A program made the position numbers and the translations under genes. 48,205 bases of DNA, taken from assembly GCA_030616475.1 (NCBI GenBank), contig JAUWXF010000009.1, positions 1-48,205 of the forward strand, in the 5' to 3' direction. The notes beneath the pieces are model-generated. The model saw only the letters and a program-made list of their open reading frames with translations, was not told the origin of the DNA and did not search any database. Positions 1 to 8,770 of this stretch are shown piece by piece. The stretch is from Desulfobacterales bacterium (GTDB taxonomy: Bacteria > Desulfobacterota > Desulfobacteria > Desulfobacterales > C00003060). How positions within the stretch are numbered: the first letter of the stretch is position 1; each line of letters opens with the position of its first letter.

Positions 1-231
1 GGTTTCAGGTTTCAGGTTTCAGGGCACATGTAGGTTTCAGGTGTCAGTGTTCAGGTGTCAGGAAAGTAAAACGGCAGTGCTGAAACCTGATTGTCCCTGA
101 CACCTTCATATGTCCTGACACCTGACACCTGACACCTCAATCCTCGGGTACGGGCCAGCCTTGAGGGAGGGGTTCCTCGTTGTCACTGCGTTCTCCCCTG
201 AAACCCGAAACCTGAAACCTGAAACCTGAGG
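1..231. repeat. TTTCAGG-type inverted repeat
   Basis: The first 231 bases carry no gene. Tandem copies of a 7-nt word (TTTCAGG and the variant GTGTCAGG) run from 1 to 62. The reverse-complement words (CCTGAAA, CCTGACA) recur at 77-143 and 197-231. The block could therefore fold into long imperfect hairpins. The same word family recurs inside another spacer at 21049-21094. Element limits are approximate and the left edge is cut by the window. Confidence 0.8.
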
Positions 232-299
232 AATATATATATCTTTTTATAGATTCTCAAAATTAACAAAAGTCTATCCCTATTTAGCGAATGATAAGA

Positions 300-350
300 A
301 ATAATCAATAGTCAATCTTCAATAGTCAATCTTCAATAGTCAATATAGTA
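300..350. repeat. CAATAGTCAATCTT direct repeat at panC 3' end
   Basis: Three direct copies with a 15-nt period overlap the last codons of panC. Read on the minus strand, they give the GATTGA word that ends the gene as Asp-stop. The same word ends rpsA and the DUF4911 gene. Confidence 0.75.
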
Positions 351-1201
351 TTATCTATCAAACGTGTTTTACCAACCCATACGGCAAGGGCCATCAGGGT
401 TGGTCCCTCAACCCGGCTCACGTTCTCAAGGGTTTCCGGATCGCATACGGCTACATAGTCAATTTTCGTATAAGGATAGGAGCGGATCAGCTCTGATGCC
501 GCATGGATGAGTTGCCTGGCATCGCTTATCCCTTGAGCCACGTTTTTATGGGCCTGTTGAAGGGACTGAAGGAGAGACAGGGCAGAGCGCCTTTCATCTT
601 CAGACAGATAGGTGTTTCGGGAGCTCATGGCCAGACCGTCTGGTTCGCGCACAATCGGGACGCCAATAATTCTTATATCAAGATGCAAGTCGCGTACCAT
701 ACGCCGGATGATAACGAGCTGCTGATAGTCCTTTTCTCCAAACATCGCCACGTGAGGTCTGACTATGTTAAAGAGCTTGGTTACCACCGTGGCCACACCA
801 CGAAAATGGCCCGGCCTCGACGCGCCGCAAAGATACTGAGGAAGCATCTCCAGATCAACGTAGGTCTGGTATGCCTTGTCATACATGGCGTCGGCCTCAG
901 GGGCAAAGACTACATCGACCCCCACAGACTCGGCCAGGCTCGCATCCAGATCTGGATCCCTGGGGTAGGTCTGAAAGTCTTCTGAAGGGCCGAACTGAGT
1001 CGGGTTGACAAAGATGCTTATAATCAGGGTGTCCCCGTGTTTTCGCCCCTCACGCATGAGGGCCAGATGACCCTCGTGCAGATAACCCATGGTGGGAACT
1101 AAAGCGATGGTCTTGCCGGTTTGCAGCAGGCGCGCTGCCTCGCGCTGGATGTGTTCTATGGCTGTGATGATTCGAATGTGGCCCTCCACATACAAAAACA
1201 T
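326..1201 (-). CDS. panC: Pantothenate synthetase (pantoate--beta-alanine ligase)
   Basis: The product condenses pantoate with beta-alanine, using ATP through a pantoyl-adenylate, in the last step of pantothenate and CoA precursor synthesis in the cytoplasm. The 291-residue length is normal for PanC. Visible motifs are PTMGYLHEGH at residues 36-45 (HIGH-like nucleotide site), FVNPTQFGP, FGEKDYQQL and the KMSKS-equivalent AMSSRN. The start at 1201 is supported by AAGGA about nine bases upstream on the minus strand. No panB or panD lies next to it. The last residues (TIED, then the stop) are encoded by an intergenic repeat, so the native C-terminus may have been replaced. It is the leftmost gene of the window and is transcribed away from the M16 peptidase gene. 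Function is certain from the motifs. Confidence 0.97.
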   Translation of the reverse strand: MFLYVEGHIRIITAIEHIQREAARLLQTGKTIALVPTMGYLHEGHLALMREGRKHGDTLIISIFVNPTQFGPSEDFQTYPRDPDLDASLAESVGVDVVFAPEADAMYDKAYQTYVDLEMLPQYLCGASRPGHFRGVATVVTKLFNIVRPHVAMFGEKDYQQLVIIRRMVRDLHLDIRIIGVPIVREPDGLAMSSRNTYLSEDERRSALSLLQSLQQAHKNVAQGISDARQLIHAASELIRSYPYTKIDYVAVCDPETLENVSRVEGPTLMALAVWVGKTRLIDNTILTIED

Positions 1202-1447
1202 TTAATTTAATCCTTGTTTTCCCAAATGTCAACAGAATTGGCCGCCAGCAACTACCACCAGATAGTGCTGACGCATGTAATCCCTTCATCTTTACCATGT
1301 GTGGTAATATTCGCTACTGCACTGGGCGAGATGGGTGAGAGCCGGTCGGCTTTTCTTGTAGATGTGGACCGGGATATGGTATAGAGATGCCTATATATTT
1401 GCTCACGGAGGACTTATGATTGATCGTAGACCCTTGTCAAGGCCACT

Positions 1448-1611
1448 AACCCGGACAAGCCGGAAAATCCGACACGAAGTGAAGCTTGCGCTAACCTCGA
1501 AATCCGTACTGTTTTCAAGGCGTCAGCCGCAAATTCGAAACAAATCCGTATTCGTATTTCGAATTTTATTTTCTGCCAGAAAAAACACGAATTCTATTAT
1601 TAACGGACTAA
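1448..1611. repeat. TTCGAAAT-type composite repeat, copy E1
   Basis: The element begins with TAACCCGGACAAGCCGGAA, continues with GACACGAAGTGAAGCTTGCG and CCGTACTGTTTTCAAGGCG, and ends with ATTATTAACGGACTAA. The right-hand 55 bases closely match 46724-46776. The beginning matches, in inverse orientation, the edges of copies at about 25075 and 37015. It is free of stop codons in the M16 peptidase frame and ends on the ATG chosen for that gene. The rest of the 1202-1447 spacer holds nothing I recognise except a GGAGGA-ATG at 1405-1418. Confidence 0.75.
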
Positions 1612-4304
1612 TGGACAAGCTGGTCGTTGTCTTTTTGTCAACACTTCTTTGCTACATTTTCCTTTTAAACGTTTATGTATATGCGGAAACAGATCCAGGT
1701 TCTCCAGCTCAAAGCGGAGCTGATGTCTTTGAAAGCCCATTGATCGATCGGATCATCCCTTCGAAACATGATGATCTATTTGTAGTATTGAAAAACGGGC
1801 TTACAGTATTGATTCGTGAGTCTCACGGCTCAAAAGTGGTCTCGTCTCGGGTATTGGTCAAGACCGGATCAATCTATGAGGGGCAGAGGATGGGAGGAGG
1901 ACTCTCCCACTACCTGGAGCACGTGGTATCAGGCGGCACAACTTCAAAGATTGCCGAGGCACAGATCAAGGAGCGTCTTCAGGCCATAGGCGGGGCCTCC
2001 AATGCCTATACGGGCTACGAGCATACTGGATATTCTATCAATACCACACGGGAGCATCACAAAGAAGCCCTTTCCCTGCTGTTGGCCTATGTGACCGACT
2101 GTCAATTTAATGAAACCGAGTATCAGAGAGAAAAGGGTGTGATCCTCCAGGAATTTCAGATGGGCGAAAACAACCCGTCTCGGCGACTCTGGTACTTATT
2201 TATGAAGACAGCGTATCGCCAGCATCCCGTCCGATACCCGGTTATTGGGGAAAAAGGGATCTTTCTCAAAATGGACAAAGAGGATCTCGTAGCGCATTAT
2301 CGTCGGTGGTATATGCCGGAGAATATGGTCGTTTCAGTGGCCGGAGATGTAGACAAAGAGGAGGTACTTAAAACAGTGCTCGAACTTGCCGGAGACATGA
2401 AAAGCGTTGCAAATCCCCTGTATGTTCTTCCCGCGGAACCACCCCAGCTCTCCCCGCGCAGAGTGGAAAAGAGCTTGCCTATGGCAAGGATCGCACGGGC
2501 TCAGCTTGGCTTTCGAACTGTCGCCCTAAGCGATCCGGACCTTTATCCTCTGGATGTTCTAGCCGTTATTATGGGTGATGGGCGCACTTCAAGGCTGTAT
2601 CAAACAGTACGCGACAAAAAGGGCCTGGTCCTTTCAATCAGTGCCGGGAGCTGGACTCCCGCTTTTGTAAAAGGCCAATTTTTAATCTCTATGGATCTCG
2701 CGTATGACAATTTATCCAAAGCGATTGATGCGGTCTGGGAAGAACTCTCAGACGTTCAGAAAAACCCGGTAAGTGAGGAAGCTATGGAACGGGCCAGGAA
2801 CAAGGTTGTGGCGAACCATATTTTTGATCAGGAGTCTGTGCAAAGCCGGGCCAGCCAGGTTACCTTAGATTGGGTAGGCACGGGTGATCCTTATTTCAGT
2901 GAAAACTACGTGTCAAAGATCCGGGAGGTCACCTCTGAAGACGTGACGCGGGCGGCTAAAAAATACTTTCAGAGGGACCGGATGACTCTTGCGGTAATCA
3001 AACCGCACGGGGTAGCATTAAAAACCCGGGAGTTGCCGTCGCCACCTTCTATCTCGCAGGAAGAAGTTCACAAAATTAAATTACCAAATCAGATGACCCT
3101 TCTTCTGAAAAGGAATACAGCCGCACCCATTGTTGCCTTAAGGTTTATGGTAAAGGGAGGACTTCGGTTCGAGCCGGTCGAAAAAGTCGGCCTTTCTCAT
3201 TTTATGGCATCCCTCTTAACCAAGGGGACCAAGAATCGAGCCAAGATCGAGATTGCAAAGGCCATCGAAGATGTGGGGGGATCGATCCAATCAAGCTCCG
3301 GAAAGAATGTGGTGAGCGTCTCTGTTTCAGTTCTAAAAGAACACCTCGATATAGCCCTTGACTTGCTTTCCGACGTGGTTCTCCACCCCACATTTCCAGA
3401 AAGTGAAATCGAAAAGCAGCGCAGGGAGACTCTCATGGCGATCCAAAGGCTCGATGAGTATTGGACGTCAGAGATTGGCCGTCTCTTCAAGCGGCATTAT
3501 TACCAAAAGCATCCCTACCGAAATGATGTGATCGGCTCAGCCAAAGCCGTGGAGAGCTTCTCCGGTAAAGACATGAGAGATTTTTACGAATCGATCATGA
3601 TGCCGAACAATGCTGTTTTGGCTATATTCGGAGACATTGATCCTGAGACAGTGCGTTCAAGGGTTGAGAACACCTTTGAAGATTTTCAACCCGGTATTTT
3701 GGAACAGCCGATCATTGAGATGGAGACCCAAAACATTGTCCAGGACGAAACCTTTGAGATATTCAATGAGAAGACATCGGCGGCCATCTTGATAGGGTAT
3801 AATGGCCTGACGCTTGCCGACCACGACCGGCCTGTGGTTGATGTGCTGGACGCCATTGTTTCGGGCATCCAGTATCCCAGTGGATGGCTCCATGACGCCT
3901 TGAGAGGCGGGGAGAAAAATCTGGTCTATGTGGTGCATGCCTATCCCGCCTTTGGGATCGATGGCGGGTATTTCGGGATAATGGCTCAGACCACTCTCGA
4001 CAACTATGAAGAGGTCTTAAAGATTATTCTGGATAAGATGGCCTTGATTCAAAATACGGAGGTGGACCCTACAACCTTAGAGCGAGCCAAGAATATGTGC
4101 ATCACCACACATGAGATCGGCCTGGAAAGGATTGCGTCTCAGGCCTCAAGTGCCGCTGTCAATGAAATCTTGAGATTGGGCCATGATTATGACGGTAAGT
4201 ATCCTGGCCTCATTCAGCGTGTCAGTGCGGGAGACGTGTTGCGGGTGGCGAAAAAGCTTCTTTCCCACCATCTGATTGTAGCGACGAAACCAAAAGGCCG
4301 GTAA
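1611..4304 (+). CDS. Secreted M16-family zinc peptidase, two-domain
   Basis: This is an insulinase/pitrilysin-type metallopeptidase of 897 residues. A signal peptide covers residues 1-26 (hydrophobic core VVVFLSTLLCYIFLL, cut near YAE), so export to the periplasm is likely. The N-terminal M16 unit has the inverted zinc motif HYLEH (H100, E103, H104), followed after exactly 76 residues by E181, the third ligand. The C-terminal M16 unit (from about residue 480) has SHFMASLLTKGT at the matching place and lacks the Glu and His, so it is structural, as in many fused M16 proteins. The frame is open back to 1362, and an ATG at 1416 has a strong GGAGGA upstream. I prefer 1611 because it puts the signal peptide at the N-terminus and because 1448-1611 is repeat DNA. 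The stop codon sits in the loop of a GGCCGG/CCGGCC hairpin (4296-4312). Substrate unknown. Confidence 0.9.
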   Translation: MDKLVVVFLSTLLCYIFLLNVYVYAETDPGSPAQSGADVFESPLIDRIIPSKHDDLFVVLKNGLTVLIRESHGSKVVSSRVLVKTGSIYEGQRMGGGLSHYLEHVVSGGTTSKIAEAQIKERLQAIGGASNAYTGYEHTGYSINTTREHHKEALSLLLAYVTDCQFNETEYQREKGVILQEFQMGENNPSRRLWYLFMKTAYRQHPVRYPVIGEKGIFLKMDKEDLVAHYRRWYMPENMVVSVAGDVDKEEVLKTVLELAGDMKSVANPLYVLPAEPPQLSPRRVEKSLPMARIARAQLGFRTVALSDPDLYPLDVLAVIMGDGRTSRLYQTVRDKKGLVLSISAGSWTPAFVKGQFLISMDLAYDNLSKAIDAVWEELSDVQKNPVSEEAMERARNKVVANHIFDQESVQSRASQVTLDWVGTGDPYFSENYVSKIREVTSEDVTRAAKKYFQRDRMTLAVIKPHGVALKTRELPSPPSISQEEVHKIKLPNQMTLLLKRNTAAPIVALRFMVKGGLRFEPVEKVGLSHFMASLLTKGTKNRAKIEIAKAIEDVGGSIQSSSGKNVVSVSVSVLKEHLDIALDLLSDVVLHPTFPESEIEKQRRETLMAIQRLDEYWTSEIGRLFKRHYYQKHPYRNDVIGSAKAVESFSGKDMRDFYESIMMPNNAVLAIFGDIDPETVRSRVENTFEDFQPGILEQPIIEMETQNIVQDETFEIFNEKTSAAILIGYNGLTLADHDRPVVDVLDAIVSGIQYPSGWLHDALRGGEKNLVYVVHAYPAFGIDGGYFGIMAQTTLDNYEEVLKIILDKMALIQNTEVDPTTLERAKNMCITTHEIGLERIASQASSAAVNEILRLGHDYDGKYPGLIQRVSAGDVLRVAKKLLSHHLIVATKPKGR

Positions 4305-4317
4305 AACCGGCCGAGTG

Positions 4318-4592
4318 CCTAAAGTGAACTAAAGTGAGCTAAAGTGCCTAAAGTTGAAGGAATGAAACTAAACCTGTAACTATTCAGGTTGTCAGGTTCA
4401 CGGTTCACGGTTGGCTACTTTCTTCATCGCTCTCTAACCTTGAACCGTGAACCGTGGAACTTTGAACCTGAGTAGTTACCTAAACCTGAGATTGCTTTGC
4501 TCCGCTCGCAATGACACAGGGCATTTGAACCCCCTGAACGGAGAGCTCAACTTTAGCTCACTTTAGGCACTTTAGGCATTTTAGCTCACTTT
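4318..4592. repeat. AAAGTGAGCT-type inverted repeat A1 with nested elements
   Basis: This fills the spacer between the convergent M16 and plsB genes. The left arm at 4318-4361 is a tandem 10-nt word (CTAAAGTGAG and variants). The right arm at 4545-4592 is its reverse complement. Nested inside are a TTCACGG/CCGTGAA inverted pair (4388-4460) and an ATTGCTTTGCTCCGCTCGCA-type unit (4488-4515). The right arm touches the plsB stop codon. It could act as a two-way transcription end for both genes, which is an inference. Confidence 0.8.
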
Positions 4593-7225
4593 TACTTTTG
4601 CACCATGAAGCAAGTCAGGTATTTTCGGATTACCTGGGTATAGAATTCAGTCCTTTCCTCGTCTTCGGCTCCTCTGATCCCTTTGAAATTGAAAAACGTC
4701 AGGCCGTTCTCGTAATTGACTTGAGAAAGGGCCTCGCTCCTTTCGATTTCTCGTTGCTTGTAAAACTGATTGCCCAATGCCCGGATTTTTTTTATGCGCT
4801 CTTTCTTGACCAGGTCACGGCGATTATGTGCTTTCAGTACCTTGAGCACTACCCAGTACGATTCGAAGTAGGTCTTGAGGAAGCTTGCAAAGCACAACAG
4901 TTTCCGGAAACCTGCAGCGGTAATATTGTAAGTGTCAGGCAGGGTAGGATGAGGTATGAGTATGGCGTCATCAATGAAGGCCTTTAGGGTTTTTCTGACC
5001 ATATATTCGGGGGAGTTGTCTACGTCATAGGCGAACTCATACTTGAAGAAATCTTGCAAGAAGTTGTAATCCGATTGCAAGGCCGATGCCGAGAATTGAA
5101 AGGCGTCATAGGAGAGGATCGCTAAGGCCGTGTATGCTGCCGGAATAAAAAAATGGATGCAGTTGTTCTTGTAATATTCAAGGCTTAGGCGTTTGCTCTC
5201 CCAGACCAGATACCATTTCTCATCTATGGCTATATCATCCTGCCCTTTTGGTTTTTGTCTCCCGATAAACTTTCGATTGCTATACATGGCTAACACGTTT
5301 TCGACGGCATCGTACGGATCATCAAGGTTTTCCGACAACCGGGCCTTTTGGGAAAGCAAATAGCTCAAGTAAGTCTCCACATAGACCATAAGCTCTTTTT
5401 GGCTGAAACGCGGTTTGGGATAATTCAGGATAGCAGAGGCTGTGAGTGCTTGAGGCGTGACCACCGAGATACGGTTGATGGCATTGATGATCCGATAGGA
5501 CAGGTTGCGGCCCAGGGCCTGATATTCAGCTTGGTCCGTGTCCTGTAAGGATGGGTTGGATTTTGACACCAGGGCCTTGAGTGAAATTGGCTCAGCAAAT
5601 TGGACATATATACGGCCGTATCGCTTTTTCAAAACCTTTCGGGCCCGTATCAGTTGCCAGAAGCTTTCCTGTTTTTTTCGGGTTCCTTCCAATTCCTTTA
5701 AAATGGCACTTTCTTCCAGAAGGCGGTCGTATCCGATATAGACAGGCACAAACCTCAAATCTCGGCAGACCCCATTCTTATATGCATCGAGTAGTATAGA
5801 AACCAGACCTGTTTTTGGAAGGGCCAATTTTCCCGTCCGACTCCGCCCCCCCTCAATAAACAACTCGATATTGAAACCTTGTTCAATCAACATGTGCACG
5901 TATCCTGAAAAAATGGTCGAGTATAATCTTGCCCCATGAAAAGTCCGCTTGATGAAAAAGGCGCCGCTCTTCCTAAAAAGGGTTCCGATGGGCCAGAAGG
6001 CAAGGTTGCGTCCCGCTGCTGTATGAGGACACGGCATGTTATTGTTAAACAAGAGATAGTTCAGGATAAGGTAATCAACATGGCTCTTATGGCAAGGAAC
6101 AAACACAAGGGTAGCCTTTGTAGCTGCACTTTTCACCCGGTGCAGGCCTTCCATATCAAGTGTGATACCGTCAAACATGGTCTTCCATATCCATCCAAAG
6201 ATCATGGAGAGGGCCTGAATGAAGGTAACACTGTAATCCGCTGCGATTTCATTCAGGTAGGCATCGGCTTTCTTATAGATTTCCCTGATATCCTTATTCT
6301 GGGATTGTGCATACCGTTTCATAAAATCCTGGAACTGCCCATTTCTCAGTATGAGTTCTTTTAATTCCTCTCGCGTCTTGATCACCGGTCCGGTGATGCT
6401 TTGGCGGTGGCGATTCATCTGCTCCAGGAGCCTGTTTCGGAGAGTAAATGAGAGGCGTTCAAGGTCTCGACCCTGGTTTTCAGGCTCCTGAAGAAAATCC
6501 TTCAGGTTGACCGGATCAGAGATCTCTACAAAGACCTTTTGAGGGGTACGCAAAACAACTGTCCATCGTCGGAGCCGCCCCGGGTTTTCCTCACTGCCGA
6601 AGATAATATCAACAAGACTCGGAAGGGGACGCTGGGGCTTCTTACTGAAAAGGAGCCACTGGGGGACTATGTATATCGGACGATCGATTGTGGGCTGTAG
6701 TTCAATAAGATATTTCAATGGGTCCTGCTTGGCCTTTACAAACCGATGATAGAATCCCTTCGGGGCAACCAAGGAGAGAAAGGCAGCAGATCCGGCCTCC
6801 ATTTGGCGCTTGAAGAAGCCTGATTCGTAAGGATTTGGAAAGATCTTATGCTTGAAGAAATGATCCGCGTGGGCAAGGACGATACGAATGAGTCGTGAGA
6901 TCTTCTGCGAGAGAAAGATCCTATATTCAAAGCCGATTTCCGGAAAGGGGATCCCTTCTTCTTTATATCGGGTATGATAAAAGAGATATTCAAAGCGGCT
7001 CCTGTACTTAGAGGCGTAGACGATGATAGCTTCGTTGGAGAGACGTTTCAGTAACGCACTCTGGGTAGGGTTAATATAAACATCAGAAAAGAATGACCTC
7101 AGAATCAAGGATGACAAAAACCCCGACTTTTTCGGAAGATTACAGATATAATGATCGTGATGGCCGTGGAGAGCAGCGTCCATCCATGTTCTGATTTTTT
7201 CTTTTATTCGTTGAGCCAGTTCCAT
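4592..7225 (-). CDS. plsB: Glycerol-3-phosphate 1-O-acyltransferase PlsB
   Basis: PlsB acylates the sn-1 position of glycerol-3-phosphate at the inner membrane, which commits it to phospholipid synthesis. The 877-residue protein is a little longer than the E. coli enzyme (about 807). The acyltransferase HX4D motif is H379-KSHV-D384, inside VFVPCHKSHVDY. It is followed by GAFFIKRTF, then FIEGGRSRTGK (glycerol-3-phosphate site), then VPVYIGYDR. All four conserved blocks are therefore present and correctly ordered. The long N-terminal and C-terminal regions match the PlsB layout and not the short PlsC or PlsY types. The start at 7225 has a weak AAGAAG upstream. The gene stands alone, convergent with the M16 peptidase gene, and its stop touches repeat A1. 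Confidence 0.95.
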   Translation of the reverse strand: MELAQRIKEKIRTWMDAALHGHHDHYICNLPKKSGFLSSLILRSFFSDVYINPTQSALLKRLSNEAIIVYASKYRSRFEYLFYHTRYKEEGIPFPEIGFEYRIFLSQKISRLIRIVLAHADHFFKHKIFPNPYESGFFKRQMEAGSAAFLSLVAPKGFYHRFVKAKQDPLKYLIELQPTIDRPIYIVPQWLLFSKKPQRPLPSLVDIIFGSEENPGRLRRWTVVLRTPQKVFVEISDPVNLKDFLQEPENQGRDLERLSFTLRNRLLEQMNRHRQSITGPVIKTREELKELILRNGQFQDFMKRYAQSQNKDIREIYKKADAYLNEIAADYSVTFIQALSMIFGWIWKTMFDGITLDMEGLHRVKSAATKATLVFVPCHKSHVDYLILNYLLFNNNMPCPHTAAGRNLAFWPIGTLFRKSGAFFIKRTFHGARLYSTIFSGYVHMLIEQGFNIELFIEGGRSRTGKLALPKTGLVSILLDAYKNGVCRDLRFVPVYIGYDRLLEESAILKELEGTRKKQESFWQLIRARKVLKKRYGRIYVQFAEPISLKALVSKSNPSLQDTDQAEYQALGRNLSYRIINAINRISVVTPQALTASAILNYPKPRFSQKELMVYVETYLSYLLSQKARLSENLDDPYDAVENVLAMYSNRKFIGRQKPKGQDDIAIDEKWYLVWESKRLSLEYYKNNCIHFFIPAAYTALAILSYDAFQFSASALQSDYNFLQDFFKYEFAYDVDNSPEYMVRKTLKAFIDDAILIPHPTLPDTYNITAAGFRKLLCFASFLKTYFESYWVVLKVLKAHNRRDLVKKERIKKIRALGNQFYKQREIERSEALSQVNYENGLTFFNFKGIRGAEDEERTEFYTQVIRKYLTCFMVQK

Positions 7226-7310
7226 GGCTTCTTGTCTTTGAATTTAGGGGCTTCGCCCCAATTGGCCTTTCTCCGAGCCGGAGGCCGATCCGCAGGGCCT
7301 ACGCCCCTAG

Positions 7311-7590
7311 GCGCTAACTTAATGTTTCGGGATTTTCACGTTAATACTTACATGGGTGGCATGGACAAACTTGTTTGTCCGTGTCCTTTTGGCCATTTCC
7401 ATTCTTCAGGAATCGATACAAGATCTCTTTTAACTGGATTATTATGAAAAAAGTGAGCATGACCGGAATCGTTGAAATGGTGAATAGTTTTTCTTTTTTG
7501 TTGCTTCATGTTGCTTCATATAGACATCTTTTGCACGGACAAACAAGTTTGTCCATGCCACCCCGTCCCACCACTCTTTTAAGTTAGCGC
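7311..7590. repeat. Large inverted-repeat element with 30-nt perfect arms
   Basis: The spacer from 7226 to 7832 has no convincing gene. It holds an element whose arms are GCGCTAACTTAA at 7311-7322 against its reverse complement at 7579-7590, and a perfect 30-nt inverted pair at 7354-7383 and 7534-7563. Each 30-nt arm contains the inner palindrome GGACAAACTTGTTTGTCC. About 150 bases of AT-rich loop lie between the arms. Outside them are palindromic GGGCCTACGCCCC units at about 7294 and 7597. The structure is like a non-autonomous mobile element or a very long hairpin. I see no transposase. Confidence 0.85.
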
Positions 7591-7676
7591 TTATGGGGCC
7601 TACGCCCCGGAGGGAATCCACCTTTGGCGGACTGGAATGATGGGTAAGAACCAGCTGGGGCAAGGCCGATTTGAAG

Positions 7677-7716
7677 CGGCGAAGCCGCGCCGTATAAAAT
7701 CGCGGAGCGATTTTAT
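7677..7716. repeat. GC palindrome plus ATAAAATCGC-N3-GCGATTTTAT palindrome, copy 1
   Basis: A GCGGCGAAGCCGC palindrome is followed by the perfect 10-bp inverted repeat ATAAAATCGC / GCGATTTTAT at 7694-7716 with loop GGA. Two more copies occur at 41036-41058 and 41500-41522, just upstream of recJ and of the DUF4911 gene. Here it lies about 115 bases upstream of a small gene. It could be an operator or a small repeat. Confidence 0.75.
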
Positions 7717-7832
7717 GACTTGAATTACAAATAGTTAAAAAGGATAATTTCCCAATTGGTCGGGTCGTGCGGGATAATAGCACAATTTTTTTCTGTGTCA
7801 ATTTGAAAATAGTGTGCTATAAGCAGGCTGCT

Positions 7833-8168
7833 ATGGCAACCATAGGAGACGTTGTCCTAATTTACTGCGAAGACCAGCCAGCTTTTTTTGCCCGTATCGA
7901 AGATATCTCGAACGACCGAAAGCGCGATTGGTATCAGGTAAGGCTGCTCGTACTCCAAATCCCTTTGACAGAGGCGGTCTGGATACTCAGGGATGAATAC
8001 ATCAATGGTGAAGCCTTCACTATGAATGGGCGTAGGATTAAGATGGAAAAGGTTACGCGGCCCTTGGGGCCGGAGCCAGAGAGCTTGCCATCTGACAGCG
8101 ATTTCAGGAAAAAGGATGCCGCTGTCAATGATAAAGTCATATCCATTTTTGACCGAAAAAAGGGTTAG
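7833..8168 (+). CDS. Small conserved-looking protein, function unknown
   Basis: I do not recognise a named family. The product is 111 residues, hydrophilic and without a signal peptide. It begins MATIGDVVLIYCEDQPAFFA, which reads like a small beta-barrel (a start such as GDVVLI, then RIEDI and YQVRLLVLQIP strands). A C-terminal tail is charged and probably disordered. The frame opens at 7767, but I chose the ATG at 7833 because the preceding 22 residues look like translated spacer. The ribosome site is weak (AGG nine bases upstream). It is followed after about 100 bases by a small membrane-protein gene on the same strand, and the two may be co-transcribed up to the terminator at 8668. A nucleic-acid or ligand-binding barrel is possible but unproven. 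Confidence 0.65.
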   Translation: MATIGDVVLIYCEDQPAFFARIEDISNDRKRDWYQVRLLVLQIPLTEAVWILRDEYINGEAFTMNGRRIKMEKVTRPLGPEPESLPSDSDFRKKDAAVNDKVISIFDRKKG

Positions 8169-8269
8169 TGAATATTTTTGTGCTTGATTTGCTCGTCGGC
8201 TTATGTTACAGAGACAGACTTGCAAGTTGAACTTATTCGAATATTTAATAAAAAGGAGGATAGTATAAC

Positions 8270-8548
8270 ATGAAGACACTAATTGGTGGGGCGGCTGCGG
8301 CGGTTTTGGGGATTATTGGTCTGGCGATATGGTGGAAACCTTTCTTGCAGTTGCTGGCGGGCGCCATTCCATTCGCCCTTCTGTCGGGTGGTGCGCTGGC
8401 AATCTATCTGGGGTTTGACGAATTGAAGGACACCTGGCAGGCCAAGAGAGAGGATTTTGGGAGCCCCGCTGTTGAGGAGTATAAAGAAGAGGTCGACAAA
8501 TTGAAGAAAGAGGTTGAAGAACTGAAAGCGGGAAAACAGGAGACATAG
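8270..8548 (+). CDS. Small two-helix membrane protein with coiled-coil tail
   Basis: The 92-residue product has two hydrophobic segments, at about residues 4-22 (Gly/Ala rich, ending in IWW) and 25-47. A highly charged heptad-like helix follows at about 60-88 (EEYKEEVDKLKKEVEELKAG), which predicts an inner-membrane hairpin with a cytoplasmic coiled coil. Translation is well supported by AAGGAGG upstream of the ATG. A strong terminator follows 120 bases downstream. No named family is recognised. Proteins of this build often act as membrane-anchored scaffolds or stress proteins, but nothing in the sequence settles the role. Confidence 0.75.
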   Translation: MKTLIGGAAAAVLGIIGLAIWWKPFLQLLAGAIPFALLSGGALAIYLGFDELKDTWQAKREDFGSPAVEEYKEEVDKLKKEVEELKAGKQET

Positions 8549-8667
8549 GGGAAGAAATAACAGCTTCTCCCACCTGTTTGGCCTTGGACGTAAGATATCA
8601 AAACGCTGTAAAGTAAATGTTTTAGACATTCTATCCGCTATTCCTTCTGGCGCGTACTCCGCCGCTT

Positions 8668-8703
8668 AAAAAAAACCCCATGCCCGCAGGCATGGGGTTT
8701 TTT
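8668..8703. terminator. Bidirectional intrinsic terminator
   Basis: An 11-bp perfect stem (AACCCCATGCC / GGCATGGGGTT) with loop CGCA is flanked by an A-run on the left and a T-run on the right. It can stop transcription both from the small membrane-protein gene on the plus strand and from rnhA on the minus strand. Confidence 0.93.
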
Positions 8704-8723
8704 GGTTTCGGAGAGGCCGGAGG

Positions 8724-8770
8724 CCCTCCGGGGCGTAGGCCCTACGGGCTGGAAGCGGGGCTGGAGGCCG
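8724..8770. repeat. GTAGGCCCTACGGGC palindrome, terminal copy in rnhA
   Basis: The CCCTCCGG and AGGCCCTACGGGCTGGAAGC words are shared with 9184-9220 inside the same gene (24 identical bases at 8737-8760 and 9197-9220). Here the element supplies the rnhA stop codon (8742-8744) and the last residues SPASSP. Confidence 0.85.

Noticed and set aside
503-985. Open frame on the plus strand inside panC
   Set aside because: It is antisense to panC and has no recognisable protein features.
7442-7801. Open frame of 119 codons across the inverted-repeat spacer
   Set aside because: It is read through repeat DNA with palindromes, has no ribosome site and no protein-like pattern.
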